Assembly (NCBI RefSeq): GCF_030272615.1
Contig: NC_081412.1
Location: forward strand, 38,200,911 to 38,262,910
Length of the DNA: 62,000 nucleotides
Reading direction: 5' to 3'
Origin: Cryptomeria japonica
Taxonomy: Eukaryota > Streptophyta > Pinopsida > Cupressales > Cupressaceae
Positions within the stretch are counted from its first letter, which is position 1. Each line of letters begins with the position of its first letter. The notes under the pieces were generated by a model. The model was not told the origin of the DNA and did not search any database. It worked only from the letters and a program-made list of their open reading frames with translations. Below are positions 45,081 to 57,960 of this stretch, in pieces. The translations under genes and the position numbers were made by a program.

Positions 45081-46646
45081 GCAATCATTTGTTTGATGAC
45101 CTTTTTTGCGATGAAAATCACAAAAGTGCGAGTCATTCCACCAAGGTGGTTTGATTTGTGGTTCATAGTTGCTTATTGTTGGTAAAGAGATAATTTTGTT
45201 TGCTAGGAGTTCTCTGAATGCCGACTCTAGTGATTGTCCTAATGGTGTGTAGATGCGTTTTTGAAAAGTGTTGGTGTTACCCCTTGAATTATTATTAGGC
45301 CCTCGATTTGTGTTATTGTTTTGGGCATTGTGGTGTTGTTTGCATTATTGGTGTTGGGTTGACTTTGATTGGTGTTCGGGGTGCAAGTGTTAGTGTCTGG
45401 GTTAGCACCTTTGGGATTCTTTGTAGCTTGAGTGTTACCTGATAATGCGAGCATGGGTTATTTTGATTTTGGATCATTTGATTCATTGCCTCCTTCATTT
45501 CCATTGTTTTTATTTCTGGTCCAGAACCTGGATTTTTCCAAATTGTTGTTGTTTTGATTGTTGTAGTTTGACGAACCTATTCCTTCTTTGAAGAATTTTA
45601 GCGTTCCTTTCTTGACACATGCTTCTTCCACTTGAATGCCATTCTCAATCAATTTAGCAAAAGATGGTATGCATTGGAGTTTGAGCCTGTACCTCATCTC
45701 ACCATTCAAGTTATCGATGAATATTTCCATTTTTTCTTTTTTAGGGATATCCCGAGGATATCTTGATACCATACATCACCAACGTTGAAGGAATACTATG
45801 AATGTTTCGTTGTTTTTCTGTTTGGTGTTACAGACATCTAGCATGGTGATAGCATGTTGAATGTTGTAGGAATATTGCGTTATGAATTTGTTGACTAGCT
45901 CATCGAATGATCTGACAGGAGGTGTGATTTTGGATAACCATTCCATTGTTTGTCCTCCCAAGCTTCTTGGGAATAACCTCATTAAATAGGTATCATCATG
46001 AGCAAATTCAAGACTCATTGTGCAGAATTCTCAAACATGATCACGGGGATCACTTTTTCCATCGTACTTGTCAAATTTTGGAACGTCTGAGTTTGGAGGA
46101 AAAGGCACCATGTTCAATCTTTTGTCAAATGGATAAGGACAAAGTTCATTTAATGAATACCGTACTATGGTCCCTTGTTGCATGTCTTGCATTTGTCTTT
46201 GTAACATTTGTATTTGTTGAGTAAGAGCAATCAAAGGTGCATCATTTTGCCGAGGGAGAAATTCTTCCCTTGTATTAGTTCTCAGTTGAAAAGGTGTGTT
46301 GAATGGTATGTTTAGCTCGGGGGTGTTTAGCTCGGGTATATTCAGTTCTGGTATATTTTGTTCAAGTATGTTTTGTTTAGGGTCATGAGCTTCCTCTTCT
46401 CTTTGTTGTTCTTGATATTCATAATGTCGAGATCCGGTTCCAAAAATGTTTGTGTCTAAATCTTCTGAAAGTTTAACACCTTTACTTGTGAGCATGAGTA
46501 GATATTTTTCTTTGTCATTTTCCATGAGTCTTTCCACAAGTTTTTGAAAGGAAGCACTTTCTTGATATTCTTGAAGGAGCTCTTTCGTAAATTCAGGCTA
46601 CTCTAGATGTGGACCTTCAAAAGGATTAGATAACCTTCGATTCATG
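45081..46646 (-). pseudogene. gag: Outer Gypsy gag
   Basis: It starts at the ATG at 46644-46646 (MNRRLSNPFEGPHLE). N-terminal segments include MERLMENDKEKYLLMLTSKG and an imperfect IPELN repeat (PELNIPELNTPELNIPF). The capsid follows: CPYPFDKRLNMVPFPP, YLMRLFPRSLGGQTMEWLSK. A knuckle of the form CDFHRKKGHQTNDC lies near 45087-45128. Stops at 46028-46030 and about 45774-45778 fit Arg codons changed to TGA, one near 45456 fits Gln to TAA, and there is a frameshift near 45300. It would be the particle shell protein. Confidence 0.9.
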
Positions 46647-47380
46647 CTTGATTCTATTGTTGTTGCGCTTTGTTTGTTTCATTGAGAGCAAGTTACAGTG
46701 GGAATTTTTAGAGATATTTGGGGGTTGGTGGTGGTAACCTTGGGAAGTTATAAGTGATGCACTCGTCAGGAAAGAATGCAGGGTTGATCTTTCCTCCACG
46801 ATTGATTTGTTGACTGAATGCGGATTTTTGGCAGAACCTCTAGTCTTCAAAGGTTCTTTGTCAAATTCGTTGGATTTGTTCTGAATATAGAGTCGTATGT
46901 GACAAAGAAATGTTTGATGAGATTTGAAGAGTTGACGATTGATGTATAAAAATTTATTTCTTTTGGCAAATTTCGAAGGACTTGGTTGTTGTTTCTTTAA
47001 CTTAGTGTTACGATAAATATTCTTTCGTCTCAGAATATGAGGACTAGTCATGCACAAACAATTAATAGTTCCTTTTGAGTTGGTTTGGATTCAGTTTATC
47101 TTGTTTTGGAAACTCAAGTTTTACTTTATCCAAGTGATGGTTTAGATGCCCCCTCACGACAAAGTGTGTCAAATGATATGGAAAAAGTCTCCTGATATGG
47201 AAACTTGATTTGACAACTTAGAGTTTTAAAACAAATGTGTTTGGGATAAAATCCATGTGATAAAAAGGACCTATTTGCTACGTGTGATGATGTCTCCTGA
47301 TTTTGATAGCATAGATATGTTTATCGTGTGACCAGTTTTAGATGTTTTAGACAACTTTTGTTTGATATGAAATGTACTTT
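46647..47380 (-). other. Outer Gypsy leader region up to the gap
   Basis: This should be untranslated leader upstream of gag. The minus-strand ORF at 46626-47057 has no recognised motif. I see no LTR edge or primer site before the gap. Confidence 0.45.
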
Positions 47381-47880
47381 NNNNNNNNNNNNNNNNNNNN
47401 NNNNNNNNNNNNNNNNNNNNNNNNNNNNNNNNNNNNNNNNNNNNNNNNNNNNNNNNNNNNNNNNNNNNNNNNNNNNNNNNNNNNNNNNNNNNNNNNNNNN
47501 NNNNNNNNNNNNNNNNNNNNNNNNNNNNNNNNNNNNNNNNNNNNNNNNNNNNNNNNNNNNNNNNNNNNNNNNNNNNNNNNNNNNNNNNNNNNNNNNNNNN
47601 NNNNNNNNNNNNNNNNNNNNNNNNNNNNNNNNNNNNNNNNNNNNNNNNNNNNNNNNNNNNNNNNNNNNNNNNNNNNNNNNNNNNNNNNNNNNNNNNNNNN
47701 NNNNNNNNNNNNNNNNNNNNNNNNNNNNNNNNNNNNNNNNNNNNNNNNNNNNNNNNNNNNNNNNNNNNNNNNNNNNNNNNNNNNNNNNNNNNNNNNNNNN
47801 NNNNNNNNNNNNNNNNNNNNNNNNNNNNNNNNNNNNNNNNNNNNNNNNNNNNNNNNNNNNNNNNNNNNNNNNNNNNNNNN
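47381..47880. other. Assembly gap (500 N)
   Basis: Exactly 500 undetermined bases, a conventional placeholder. The 5' LTR of the outer Gypsy may lie here or be lost. Confidence 1.
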
Positions 47881-48240
47881 AAACTGTGACCCTACACAAC
47901 TTGTCCATCTCTGATTGACCCATAAAGTAGAAACATCAATGAAGATTTGAAGATCATAGATGACTTTGAAAACACAGATACTTCTGAATATTTAACCATC
48001 AACACAAAATGTGTGACCCTACGCAACTTGTCCATTTTTGTTTGACTTATAAAATTTTAAGTCTAAAGTAGAAACATGTAAGAACCTTCATCACATGTGT
48101 ATTTCCTTAACTCTTTAATCTTTTTATAAAAACATGTAAATGATGATATAAAAATCATAGACAACTTTGACAAAATTAATACTTTTAAACCAATAACCAT
48201 CAATACAAAAATATCAATATATATATATATACAAAATTTG
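47881..48240. repeat. Diverged tandem repeat with TGTGACCCTACRCAACTTGTCC
   Basis: Two units begin with ctgtgaccctacacaacttg (47884) and tgtgaccctacgcaacttgt (48011). They share gtagaaacat, aatcatagayaactttga and accatcaayacaaaa. The array starts inside the gap. Confidence 0.6.
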
Positions 48241-49360
48241 TTATTCTGCCCAATATATTCACATCTACTTGACCAACATCAAAGAACCCTAGTCTCATAT
48301 GTATATTTCTTTAAATCAAAATCTTTCCATGAGGATGACATACTCAAACCTCCATAATCCAACGACCGGTCAAACCGTATATACTAAACTTAATTCCAAC
48401 TAACAAGAAATTAAGATGATGGCTCCTCTTTTCACCGCCTTCATTTGCCAAGGGGATTTTAAGTAATAAACTTAATGATTTAGAAGACATTTTTCTAGAA
48501 GAATATGCACAAATAATTTAAATTTAGTTTTTTTAATGAAAGTGGGTTTTTTTTGTTTTCTTAAGTAAAGATACAAGGAAACTTTTTCATTTTTTATATT
48601 GTTAGTATTAATTATTATTTTATTTGTTTATTTGGACTAGGTTGGATGTATTGCATTAAGGTCAAATTAAATTTGACAACAATTTTGTTTGTCAAGTAAA
48701 TATTTTGTAATATTTATTTATTTAAAATTGTTTTTTAAATATAATATATCTTATTTTTTTAAATTATATTATAAATTATATATATTTAATTTTAATTCTG
48801 TAAAATATGTAATTATTTACACAAAACTTTTTTAATGTAATGTAGTGTTTTAAAAAATTTTAATGTATTTTGTAATTTTGTTTACATATGGTTATATATT
48901 ATCAAATTTAGGTGTTATGTGTGTTAGGAGTGATTATATAAATTTAAATTGTTTTTATAATTTTTTTCCTATTAAAAATACAGATGTAAATCAATAACTC
49001 TTTAATTAAAAGCAAAAGATTAATTATGTATTATTTTAGATATCATATGGTTTGTTAAATTATTTAATAGTAATTAGTTTATTTTTTATTAAAATATATG
49101 AGATTGGACTTTTGAGATTTTATTATTAATTATGTTAGGAAATTTTTATTAAAGAGGATATATGAATATTCATGCCTTAGTTGATTGAACTATAGTATAT
49201 TAAGAACCCGCAAAGTTAGGTTTATGTGTGTATGTAAAATTAGGCACCCAACTTTAGGATCTTTTCAAGAAATGATTACTTTCACTTGATGATTATTTTC
49301 ACTTAATGCATATAATTTAATTTGGAGTCCTATAATAACCTCTTTCAATTTTTTTCAACT
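48241..49360. other. Very AT-rich non-coding DNA
   Basis: Long A/T stretches, no ORF and no recognised motif. It is probably decayed repeat DNA. Confidence 0.5.
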
Positions 49361-49524
49361 AAAAATCATTTGAGTTGAGAGCAAAGGAGAGAAGAGCCAA
49401 AACCCAACACATTGAATTTATTAACTGCGGACGTGAATAAATACAATGTAAAAACATGTATACTATTGAGAAATAATAACAAACGACTATCAAAAAATTT
49501 AAATAGATATTAGGCTAACATTAC
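49361..49524 (-). repeat. Start of a relic Copia 3' LTR
   Basis: On minus, TGTTAGCCTAATATC follows a polypurine-like taaggaggtaa (about 49525-49535) and the end of a Copia RNase H. The left limit of the LTR is not defined; it probably continues left of 49361. Confidence 0.45.
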
Positions 49525-50590
49525 CTCCTTATTACATTGTTCCTACAAAGGTACTCCCAAAACATATCAAATTTCACCTTGCCAAGAGACTTGGTGAGTA
49601 TATCTGCAATCTAAGAATTAGTCGGGCAATATTGGAGTAGAATGTGGTGGTGCATCGCCTACTCTTGAATGCAATGACATTTGACCTCAATGTTCTTATT
49701 ACTCTCATGGAAAATTGGGTTCTTGACAAGCTTCAACACCCATTGATTGTCACAATACAAATTTGGTGGTTTTTCTTCAAGAGTGTACATATCAACTAGA
49801 ATGTGACATAACTAAATCACTTTGCACATGGCTCCTTGTGTGACATGATATTTAGCCTTGATGAATGAGATAGAAACAACAATTTTCTTCTTACTTATCA
49901 ACAAAATAGGGTAAAATTCAAGATGAAAAATATAGCCCAAGAAGTTGATTTCCTATCATCGATAGATCTAGCATAGTGCAAGTCAACATACCCCCATAAT
50001 AAGAACTAATTGTTCTTTTTTTATTCTAGATGATAATCATGTATACCTTAGCCATTTCTCAAATCATTCTTAGTTGCAACCCAATCACACTTCTTCACCT
50101 CCTATGTAAACCTAGATAGATAGCTAGTAGAAAAGCATAAATTTGGTTAAGTATAATTCATGTAAATGAGATGCCCAACAAGTTGTTTAAAGAGAGTTAC
50201 TTCAACTTGAAGAGAATCCTAGAAATGAGAAAGTTGCAAACCTTTCTCCATTAGAGTGGACATAGGTTTACAATCAAACATGCAAAACTTTCTAGGAGTG
50301 TCTTGGTATATTTCATGTAGGTGATTTAAATATGATGCTCCTTATACCATATCTCCAAGCCAAGACAATAGTGAAGTATCCCCAAACATGTTGAAGGATT
50401 TCTTCATATCAATCTTGACAGTATCAATGAGATTGTCTAAACTCCCTATGATCATAAAATCATCTACATACAAAACAAGAATAATAATCTTTCTTCCAAC
50501 CTTCTTAATATAAAAAATAGGATTTGAGGGTATGAGTGAAACCATGTTGGAATAGGTGACCATCCATTTTTATGTACCATGCCTATGGGA
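49525..50590 (-). pseudogene. Copia RT/RNase H remnant
   Basis: The minus strand reads IIILVLYVDDFMIIGS with YVDD at 50459-50470. Then come CKPMSTLMEKGLQLSHF, VGHLIYMNYT, CFSTSYLSRFT and DRKSTSWAIFFILNF, and RNase H phrases NLYCDNQWVLKLVKNPIFHE and ILTKSLGKVKFD. Many stops and shifts occur. Only the C-terminal part of pol is left, older and more decayed than the Copia element at 5810-15141, and from another subfamily. Confidence 0.8.
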
Positions 50591-51699
50591 CTTGTTTAAT
50601 CTTATTAAGTAAATTAATTAAATTGTGTATCTTGTGAGGATGGTATTTATCAATGAAGACTTTACATTGGTTTATGTGCATCACTTATTCTAGATCACCA
50701 TGCAAGAAAACTCAATTAGTACACATTTGTGTAATGACATTTGAACAAATTCATTTTTAATATTTGAAAATAAGACCTCAAAACATCTAAAATCAAATAT
50801 ATAAAAATTTTAATTCAATAAAATCTATGCACAATGTTATACATCTCTTATTAAAATATTAGAGGATGACACATGTACATAGTAAAATGTCCTAAAAAAG
50901 ACCAACAACATCCAAACAACATCCTGGAAAAATCTACTAACATAGCAAATTAACTTGAAAAAATTCAAAAAAAAAAGTACAAAAATGTCTTGAAAAAAGA
51001 CTAAAAACATCCAAATAATTGCCCAAAAATCAAATCCAAAAACATTTAGAAAATGTCCTAAAGAAATATCAAAAAAAAAAAAAAAACTACAAAACCCTAT
51101 AAATTTTAAACAATCATCATTTTTTATTTCATCAATAAATTATTCTTGGCAACAGACAAAAATTTGAGCAGACATGGATGGAAAATTCGTAAAATAATGC
51201 ACTTATCAAATCACACAACAACAAAAAACCTTTCAAACAAGTCAACAATCATATAGATCAACTTGTTATAGCAATCAATCACTCAATCAGTCCTCTATCA
51301 ACTATCATGTCTCTTATACAAGGTGTGATATACTTGAAACCAGACTGTGCCCGTCTTAAATGGGGTACAACATTCTTAAAACTAAACATCATGATTGTCC
51401 TATCAAAATTTGACAACAAGATCAAAATGGTTGTTGAATTTCTTGGTCTAGTGAGTCTTATCATTTATTGATTTATCTCTAATCATGTTCCTATGCTACT
51501 CAAGGATATCCACAAATGATTAGAGTGGCCAAGATGGTTCATGATCTTTTGTTTTTGTCTTCTGTTTGTGGTAGATTTAAATATGATGTTCTAAAAAAAG
51601 TATGTTTTGGGTCTCTATGTTGGTACATTTACTTTGTGACTATCACACATACCTCAACTCTTAACATACAAACCCAACATTTCAGAATGGATTGGAACA
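50591..51699. other. Non-coding AT-rich DNA
   Basis: No gene or mobile-element motif is supported. Around 50880-51110 an A-rich phrase with aaaaatgtcctaaaaaaga-like units recurs several times. Confidence 0.45.
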
Positions 51700-51810
51700 T
51701 TTTTTTTTTGAATAAAGCGGTAAAAACTTTCTTGAAAATCAGAATCAAGAATTACAAAAGAGAACTAGAGTCTCAAAGCCCTAGGAGGGAATCACAAGCC
51801 CAACCCAAGA

Positions 51811-52440
51811 TCAACCAGCTTTGTAACTATCCATATCCTCAGCAAATATCTTATGCAAGTCCTGATAGTAATCCGAGGAGAGTCGCTCCCAACCTTCAAC
51901 TTTCCAATCATCATCACGTTCTGAGGCCCACTTAGTCAAACAACCAGCTGCTCTATTCCATTCACAAGGAATGTGGATGAAAGACACCTTCTCCATCATA
52001 GAAATAATTTGAAGAATCTAATGAACAATCCCTGCCAGCTACCAATGAATCCCACTCACCTTCTGCTCAATCAAAAAGTTAACAATAATTTGTGAATCCG
52101 ATTCGCAGATAATTTTCTGCCACCCCAACTCCAAGGCACACTCTAGGGGATAGAAAATTGCTAATCCCTCCATAAAGTTGTTAGACTTCCTCCCTTTATG
52201 CACTAAAAAGAAGAAAACCACCTCCCCCCTACTATCCCTACCAACACTGCCAATCCCAACAGGGCCCAAATCACCCCTAAAGGAGCCATTGATGTTAATC
52301 TTGATGGACTCATCCTGAGGGGGCATCCACCTTCCCACCCTTTGAACCTTCTTCATACAATGTCTACCTCTTTTAACACAAGCTGAGGTGGGAGACATCT
52401 CTTGCAGACCCAACCTACTCACAATATCAGCCTAGCCTCT
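51811..52440 (-). pseudogene. LINE C-terminal RNase H domain
   Basis: The frame shows IKININGSFRGDLGPVGIGS, GRKSNNFMEGLAIFYPLECA and KIICESDSQIIVNFLIEQKV, followed by IHIPCEWNRAAGCLTKWASE. This is the plant type of RNase H found at the end of some L1 elements. The residue at the first catalytic Asp is Asn (ININGS). A few stops break it (for example near 52035). Confidence 0.85.
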
Positions 52441-53867
52441 ATCTAGAGGAAAATTCACCTCACATTTATCTTCCACTGTCTCTTGTATCATACCAATGAT
52501 TCTATTCCACACTTGTTGAACTAAAAATATGACCTCCCTAAAGATCCTCCTATTCCTCTCTATCCAAATCTTCCATAGTATGAAAATGGGCCCAATATGT
52601 TAGATAGTCTAGAGAAAAGAGGACAAAATAGGAGGCCTACCCAAACTGCTCCAAAACTCCACCAAAGAATCTGCGTGATCACAGGGATTCTTCCATACCC
52701 CCCACCAGTAATACCAAATTAGTAGCAAGAAAGGGAATCTGAAGAACAGGTGTGAGGAATCCTCCTCCCCATTACCACATAAAATACAGAAGGAAGGCCC
52801 AAGGAATCCCTAGTTGTGAATATTGTCCCAAGTTAGACATCTATTCAAAACCAAAGTCCAAGTGAAATAGTTACACTTCAGCCAAGAAAAAAAATTCCAC
52901 ACATGTTTCCACCAAAGCACCTCCCTCCCCTCCAATCTTCCAGAAAAAAGCTCTTGGTACCCACTAGCCATAGTAAATATGCCCAAAGGATTCAGGGAAC
53001 AAGCAAGTCTATCCCTATCCTTAAGGGAGCTACAGTGTCTACTTGCCAAAATGCCATACATCTCAGCACACTCTTCATCCATACCAGCACTCATTGAGAG
53101 CCTTCCACCACTCCAACTCCAATCGCCCACACCTATAAAATTCCTTAAAGTCGCTCACCCTAGACCGCCCTACCTCCAGGAACCTCTGGCAAAGATTCCC
53201 AAGGTTGGGAAACTGATTAGGGATGGGAGGTATCCACCCCAAGGGTCGAACCAGAAAAGACCCTATTCCCCCCTCTTACATATCCAAAAAAGTCTTTCTT
53301 TATAAGAGAAGCCCCTTTCTTCAGAGTACTCCAAATCGATGGGCCTTTTCCCTCAAGCAGATATCTTCGGATTTCCTCCTTTTGGATCCTCTGCATATAT
53401 TTGTAGGCCAAAATACTAGCCCAACCTTGATCTTGTTCAACACACCACCTCCAGTACAATTTAGCCGCCAAAGCCTCCCCAAATAAAATTGACTACCTTA
53501 AGCCAAGCCCACCCGAATGCTTTAGGCTACAAACCAAGTCCCAATTGACAAGACACTATTTGTAGGAGGACAGGTTGCCTACCCATAAGAATTGTCTTTC
53601 CAGAGAATCCAATCCCTTCAAGAACCACTTAGGGGCCACTTGGAGCATACAATGATAAATCAGAAGATCCTAAACCACCGAATGGATCAATTGAACCCTC
53701 CCAACAAAGGATAACCATCTGTGTGTCCAATGTTTGACCTTCATGCAAAATTTGTCCAAGATACCCTGTCATAAATCCCTGGGAGGATTACTAGTAGAGA
53801 TAGGAATAACTAGGTAAGTCAAGGGAAGAGAACTGACTTGGACTCTCAGGAAATAAGAAATCCTCCT

Positions 53868-54850
53868 CTAAATAGTTCCACGTGTGTTGAAGAAGAGAAT
53901 GGAAGATTTTTCCTTATTGATCAAGTGGCTCGAAGTGGCAAGATAAGCATCCAACACTTTACGCAGATTCGTAGCTTCTCTAATCTGAGCTAATCCCATC
54001 AGGGTCATGTCATCAACAAACTGCAAATGGGACTGAGGATGCAGGTCATTACCCCAACTCCAACCTTGAATAATACCTAGACCCACATTATACTTAATCA
54101 ACCTCTCCAGACCCTCACCCAGAAGAATGAATAAGTACGAGGAGAGGGGGTCCCCTTGGCAAAGACCCCTAGATGCACCAAATAACTCAGTATGATCTCC
54201 ATTAGTTAGCATAGAAAAGGAGGTAGATGTAACACAACTCATTACCCATTAGATCCATTCATCATCAAAGCCAAAGGCCCTAAGGATCTTCTAGAGAAAG
54301 GACCAACGGACTCTATCATAAGCCTTAGTCATATCCAACTTAATAAACATAGCTTTTTCCTTGGAAGCTGCCATATAATGAATGGTCTTGGTAGCAAAGA
54401 CCACACCATCCAGGATTTGGTGAACATCCATGAACCCACTCTACTCCTCTGAAATGACATCCCCAAGACAATTCTTCAACCTCTCCACTACCAGCTTAGA
54501 AATGTTCTTATAGATCACATTACAGAGAGAGATAGGGTAGAATTGGCCTAACCAGTCAACCCCATCACACTTGGGGATTAATGCAATGAAAGTCGCATTC
54601 AAAGCACAAAGCATCTACTTATTCCTCTGGGACTCTTGGACCACCTCCAATAAGTCCAATTTGATAATATCCCAAAAATATTGAAATAACTCAACTGGAA
54701 ACCCATCCGGTCCAGGGGCTTTTCCTTTCCTCATGTGAAAAACAATCCTCTCAAGTTCTTCCAACAAAATAAGACCCATAAGAATCTCATTCATCTCACT
54801 AGTAACTAGAGAAGGAATACAAGAAAGAACCTGATTCTCCTCTTCCAATT
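53868..54850 (-). pseudogene. LINE reverse transcriptase
   Basis: Motifs in order: FHMRKGKAPGPDGFPVELFQ, ALNATFIALIPK, FIKLDMTKAYDRVRWSFL, GASRGLCQGDPLSSYLFIL, and the catalytic FVDD at 54009-54020 (plant L1 usually FADD). SSHLINKEKSSILFF follows. Stops near 54604, 54442, 54290 and 54250 interrupt the frame. It would prime reverse transcription at the nicked target. Confidence 0.92.
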
Positions 54851-55214
54851 CCCCCTGAGTATCCTCACTAAAGAGGGACCAAGAATACTATAAAGACTCC
54901 CTAAAGATCTCCTGCAAGGATAAACATTGCTCACCTCTATCATTGACCAAAAAAAGAATGAAATCGGCATGTCTTCTTTCTTTCACTGAATTGAAGAAGA
55001 ATGCAGTATTCTTGTCCCCCGCTTGAAGCCAATCAATATGAGCTCTTTGTTTCCTGTAGATTTCCTCCCTAAGCTCCCATTCCTCTAAAGCTTTGACTAC
55101 CCTATCTTGCACCCTAAGCAAGGCTTCAAACAAACCATGCTCTCTTATTTCCCTAGTAATGCCATTCAACACAAGTTGAGCAGCTTTCTTAGCATGAAAA
55201 ATATTCCCGAAACA

Positions 55215-55873
55215 CTAGCGGTTCCACCATTTAAGCTAAAACTTAACATTTTGCAGTTGTTTGGTGAAAGTGTACATAGTAGTGCCAAAGGTCAACCTCC
55301 CTTTCCTCCACCACTCCACAACATGATCCTGCAAAGAAGGATCTCGTAACCACATAACTTGGAATTTGAATGAAGGAGTGTGAACGAACCGAGAAGAAGA
55401 AGACACAAACTTTATGGGCCAGTGGTCCAACCCTCTCCAATCTATAATCTCATAACATGTAGACTACCCCCCACCAACCCAAAAACTAGAAACTAGAAAC
55501 TGATCCAACCTCTTTGCAATCCAATACTCCCCTACCCTCCTATTATTCCAAGTAAACAGACCATTACCAAACTTAATGTCAACAACATGAAATGAAGATA
55601 TACTATCCTAGAGAAGGAAATAAGAAGGTTCCAAATGCATGACGCCACCCTTCTTCTCACACAACTCTAAGATGGCATTGAAATCTCCTACCATAATCCG
55701 AGGATGAACAGGGAACAACCCTCGCATAAAAGAAATATGAAACCATAAATTTTTCTTACCCTAAAGATCAATGGAGGCATAAATTGATGTAGAGCCTAGA
55801 GATATCACACAATTGGCTACTTCTTTTTGTGAAAGAGAGAGCCACAGGATATCTATTAGGATTTCTATTCCCT
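55215..55873 (-). pseudogene. LINE endonuclease, C-terminal part
   Basis: RIMVGDFNAILELCEKKGGV, FGNGLFTWNNRRVGEYW, IAKRLDQFLVSSFW and RGLDHWPIKFV are the late motifs of the L1 apurinic-type endonuclease. The N-terminal catalytic part is missing because the sequence changes to Gypsy 3 LTR at 55874. Stops in place of Gln or Trp codons are present. Confidence 0.88.
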
Positions 55874-57388
55874 TGTTGAAATTGGAAGATCAAATGATGC
55901 AAGTTCAAACCCTAATCCCAAAATGCAAGTATGAACTAATAACAAGATTGCAGAATTGAGATTAAACAATGAACAGCTATAAATACAAGGATGAAATAAG
56001 AATGCAGATGTGTACTCGGAGTCAAAATCAGACTGAAAATGTTCGGGACGGGGGCGCGGGCGCCACTGTCCTGATTCTGTCCTGAAAACTGCACCGGAAA
56101 CTCCTATTTTGCACTCTGGAACACTGTCGAAAACTGTCAGAAATGCTGTCTGTCCGGAGGACCAGGGTGCCCAGCGCCTCTGTCCCAGGGACCAAGGCAC
56201 CCAGCGCCCCTGTCTTGGCAGGACCAGGGCGCCCAGCACCCCTGTCCCAATCTTTTGCTCTGCAATTTGATGCAGAGTGCTATCTCGACCTGTTCTCTCT
56301 GGATCTGTATCCTATGGCGTCGTCTGAGTCCTGAAACTTGCACTGATATTTGAAAAGGGTGTATGGGTGGCTATATAGGGTTTTGCCTTAGTCAAACCCC
56401 CGCTTCGGTGATTTCCACCTCCACGAATAGCCAAGTTGTTTTGTAAAATGTATTGGGTGTGTAGACCTAGTGTGTGTGCAAGGTCCTAAAATGCAAGAAA
56501 GAAAACTAGAGCAACCTAGAAAGTAAACCCTAATTGCTTGTAAATGACAATGTAAATGCTTTAAATCAAGATGCAAAGTGATCTAAAGCATGAATAAAGG
56601 ATATATTGAAGCTTATGCAAAGACATGAAAACAACATGAAATCATACCCAACCCTCACGGGAGGAGTACAAGCCAATCTTCAGTCGGTAATCTCCTATTG
56701 TTCTTCAATGTCTTCCAAGCCCTAAATGGATGAATGAAATTGATGAATGCTTGATAGAGGGATGTTGAATGTTGTTGAAGTCTTCAAAGATCTGCTCTTT
56801 CACTGCATATCAGGTTCCTGAAAACAAAAATCGGATCCTTTCAAATGAAGAAAGAGAGCTCTTATGTAAAAAACCCTAGATCGTAATTTCATCTTTTGGC
56901 CAACCTAGAGATTGAATATCTCGCCAATTTCTTGAGGTTAAGCTTTATTTTATGATTGGATTGCGCCCCTAAAATTTTGGGAAAAATGTTCGGAACCATG
57001 TGCACTCCGAGCGCCACGGTCCCGACAACTTTTCACCAAATTTTTAGGGCCGTCGGATATGATGATTTTAGAGAGAATCCCGAAGTTACAGGTGATTTCG
57101 AGATGTTTTGACCCCCGAAATCAAGCCCCCAAGTTCGAAATAGGACTTAATTAGGGTTTTTGATTGAGTGATGTATTGGAGGAATAAAATGAAAAGGGCA
57201 CGCTTTAACGAAAGGGCCCAACTTTATGATGTAGAAGACGATGAAATAGGACCTTAGACCTAATTAATTTGATTAATTAAGTGCTAAAGGAGAAATGCAA
57301 TGCAAAATGTAAAATGCACTAAGGCGGGTGCTAAACTAGGTGTGAAATTGTACCACCCTAGCAAGTGCGTACAATTTACGACGCTACA
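55874..57388 (-). repeat. Gypsy 3, 3' LTR
   Basis: On minus it starts TGTAGCGTCGTAAATTGTAC at 57388 and ends CTTCCAATTTCAACA at 55874 (about 1515 bp). A polypurine tract lies just upstream (57389-57405). A TATA box (ccctatatag on minus) is at 56371-56380. Downstream of the TATA, in the part that begins the RNA, there is a GC-rich repeat (56157-56250). The left boundary is set by the change to LINE coding sequence; the other LTR is outside the window, so the ends are not cross-checked. Confidence 0.75.
56157..56250 (-). repeat. GC-rich repeat in the Gypsy 3 LTR
   Basis: Three units of about 32 bases on minus contain ctgggcgccctggtcc or ctgggtgccttggtcc followed by gacag. The segment 56159-56172 is identical over 14 bases to the reverse complement of 58154-58167 in the PMD intron. 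Confidence 0.85.
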
Positions 57389-57405
57389 TTTAGCCCCCAC
57401 TTTAG
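57389..57405 (-). other. Gypsy 3 polypurine tract
   Basis: The minus strand reads ctaaagtgggggctaaa directly before the LTR start TGTAGCG. Confidence 0.85.
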
Positions 57406-57960
57406 CGGTCATATGAGTACTACGTGCATATGCAAGCTAAAGTACATTATTTGAAAAAGGATATATCCATAAGTTGTCGGACAAAGCCCCCAGCGGTATC
57501 TGCAGTACACAGTTAGGAACCGCACCCTACAAAACACATGTTAGATCACAAAATCACCTAATGCTTACTAAGGAAAGTGATGAAATCTATGAGTAGCTAT
57601 ATGCCCCCCCCCTTGTTTTGACTTGCTTATTAGGGAGGTGAAACAGGGTAGCATGTTTACTTACGACAAATTGTGTAAGAGAGTATTGATGAGGGACGTT
57701 CACTAAATAGGCTTCATCAGAGCACTTTTTGGAACATCCCGAGAGTAGGGGAATAAAAATATGATTTCGACGCAACAAACGGCTCGAAAATCGCATCTCC
57801 CAAACCCAAGTTATGATAACATGAATGATAGAGGAAAATTAGGGTTTCAAAAGTAAAGATAAAGAAATGAAAGTATATACCTTGAAAGTGACATTTGCAT
57901 TTGTCACTTTGTTGATTTCTGAATACTGTTCATTGCAGTGAAGCCCACATAGCCATCATC
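57406..57960 (+). promoter_or_regulatory. Putative promoter region of PMD copy 3
   Basis: The region lies between the polypurine tract and the first ATG. A TATA-like run (gtatatac) is at 57873-57880, about 80-90 bases before the ATG at 57961. No other feature is clear. Confidence 0.4.

Larger units (their letters stand above)
24381..47380 (-). mobile_element. Outer Ty3/Gypsy retrotransposon (Tat-like), split by the inner element
   Basis: Read right to left: gag (46646 to about 45081), protease, G-patch and linker (to 42495), then after the inner insertion RT, RNase H, second RNase H and integrase (27067 to 24381). The two halves join in frame across the duplicated gtacc. Two RNase H-like domains and a CX2HX4HX4C gag knuckle fit the Tat lineage. 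Neither LTR is visible: the left one would be in or beyond the gap at 23881-24380, and the right one in or beyond the gap at 47381-47880. Confidence 0.9.
51700..55873 (-). mobile_element. L1-type LINE, 5' part cut off by Gypsy 3
   Basis: Reading right to left: part of the endonuclease, the reverse transcriptase, a C-terminal region, an RNase H domain, and a 3' end with an A run (plus strand tttttttttt at about 51702-51711). Many stops show that it is dead. At 55873 it stops abruptly at the LTR of Gypsy 3. The rest of the endonuclease and ORF1 should lie beyond the far LTR of that element, outside the window. Confidence 0.9.
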
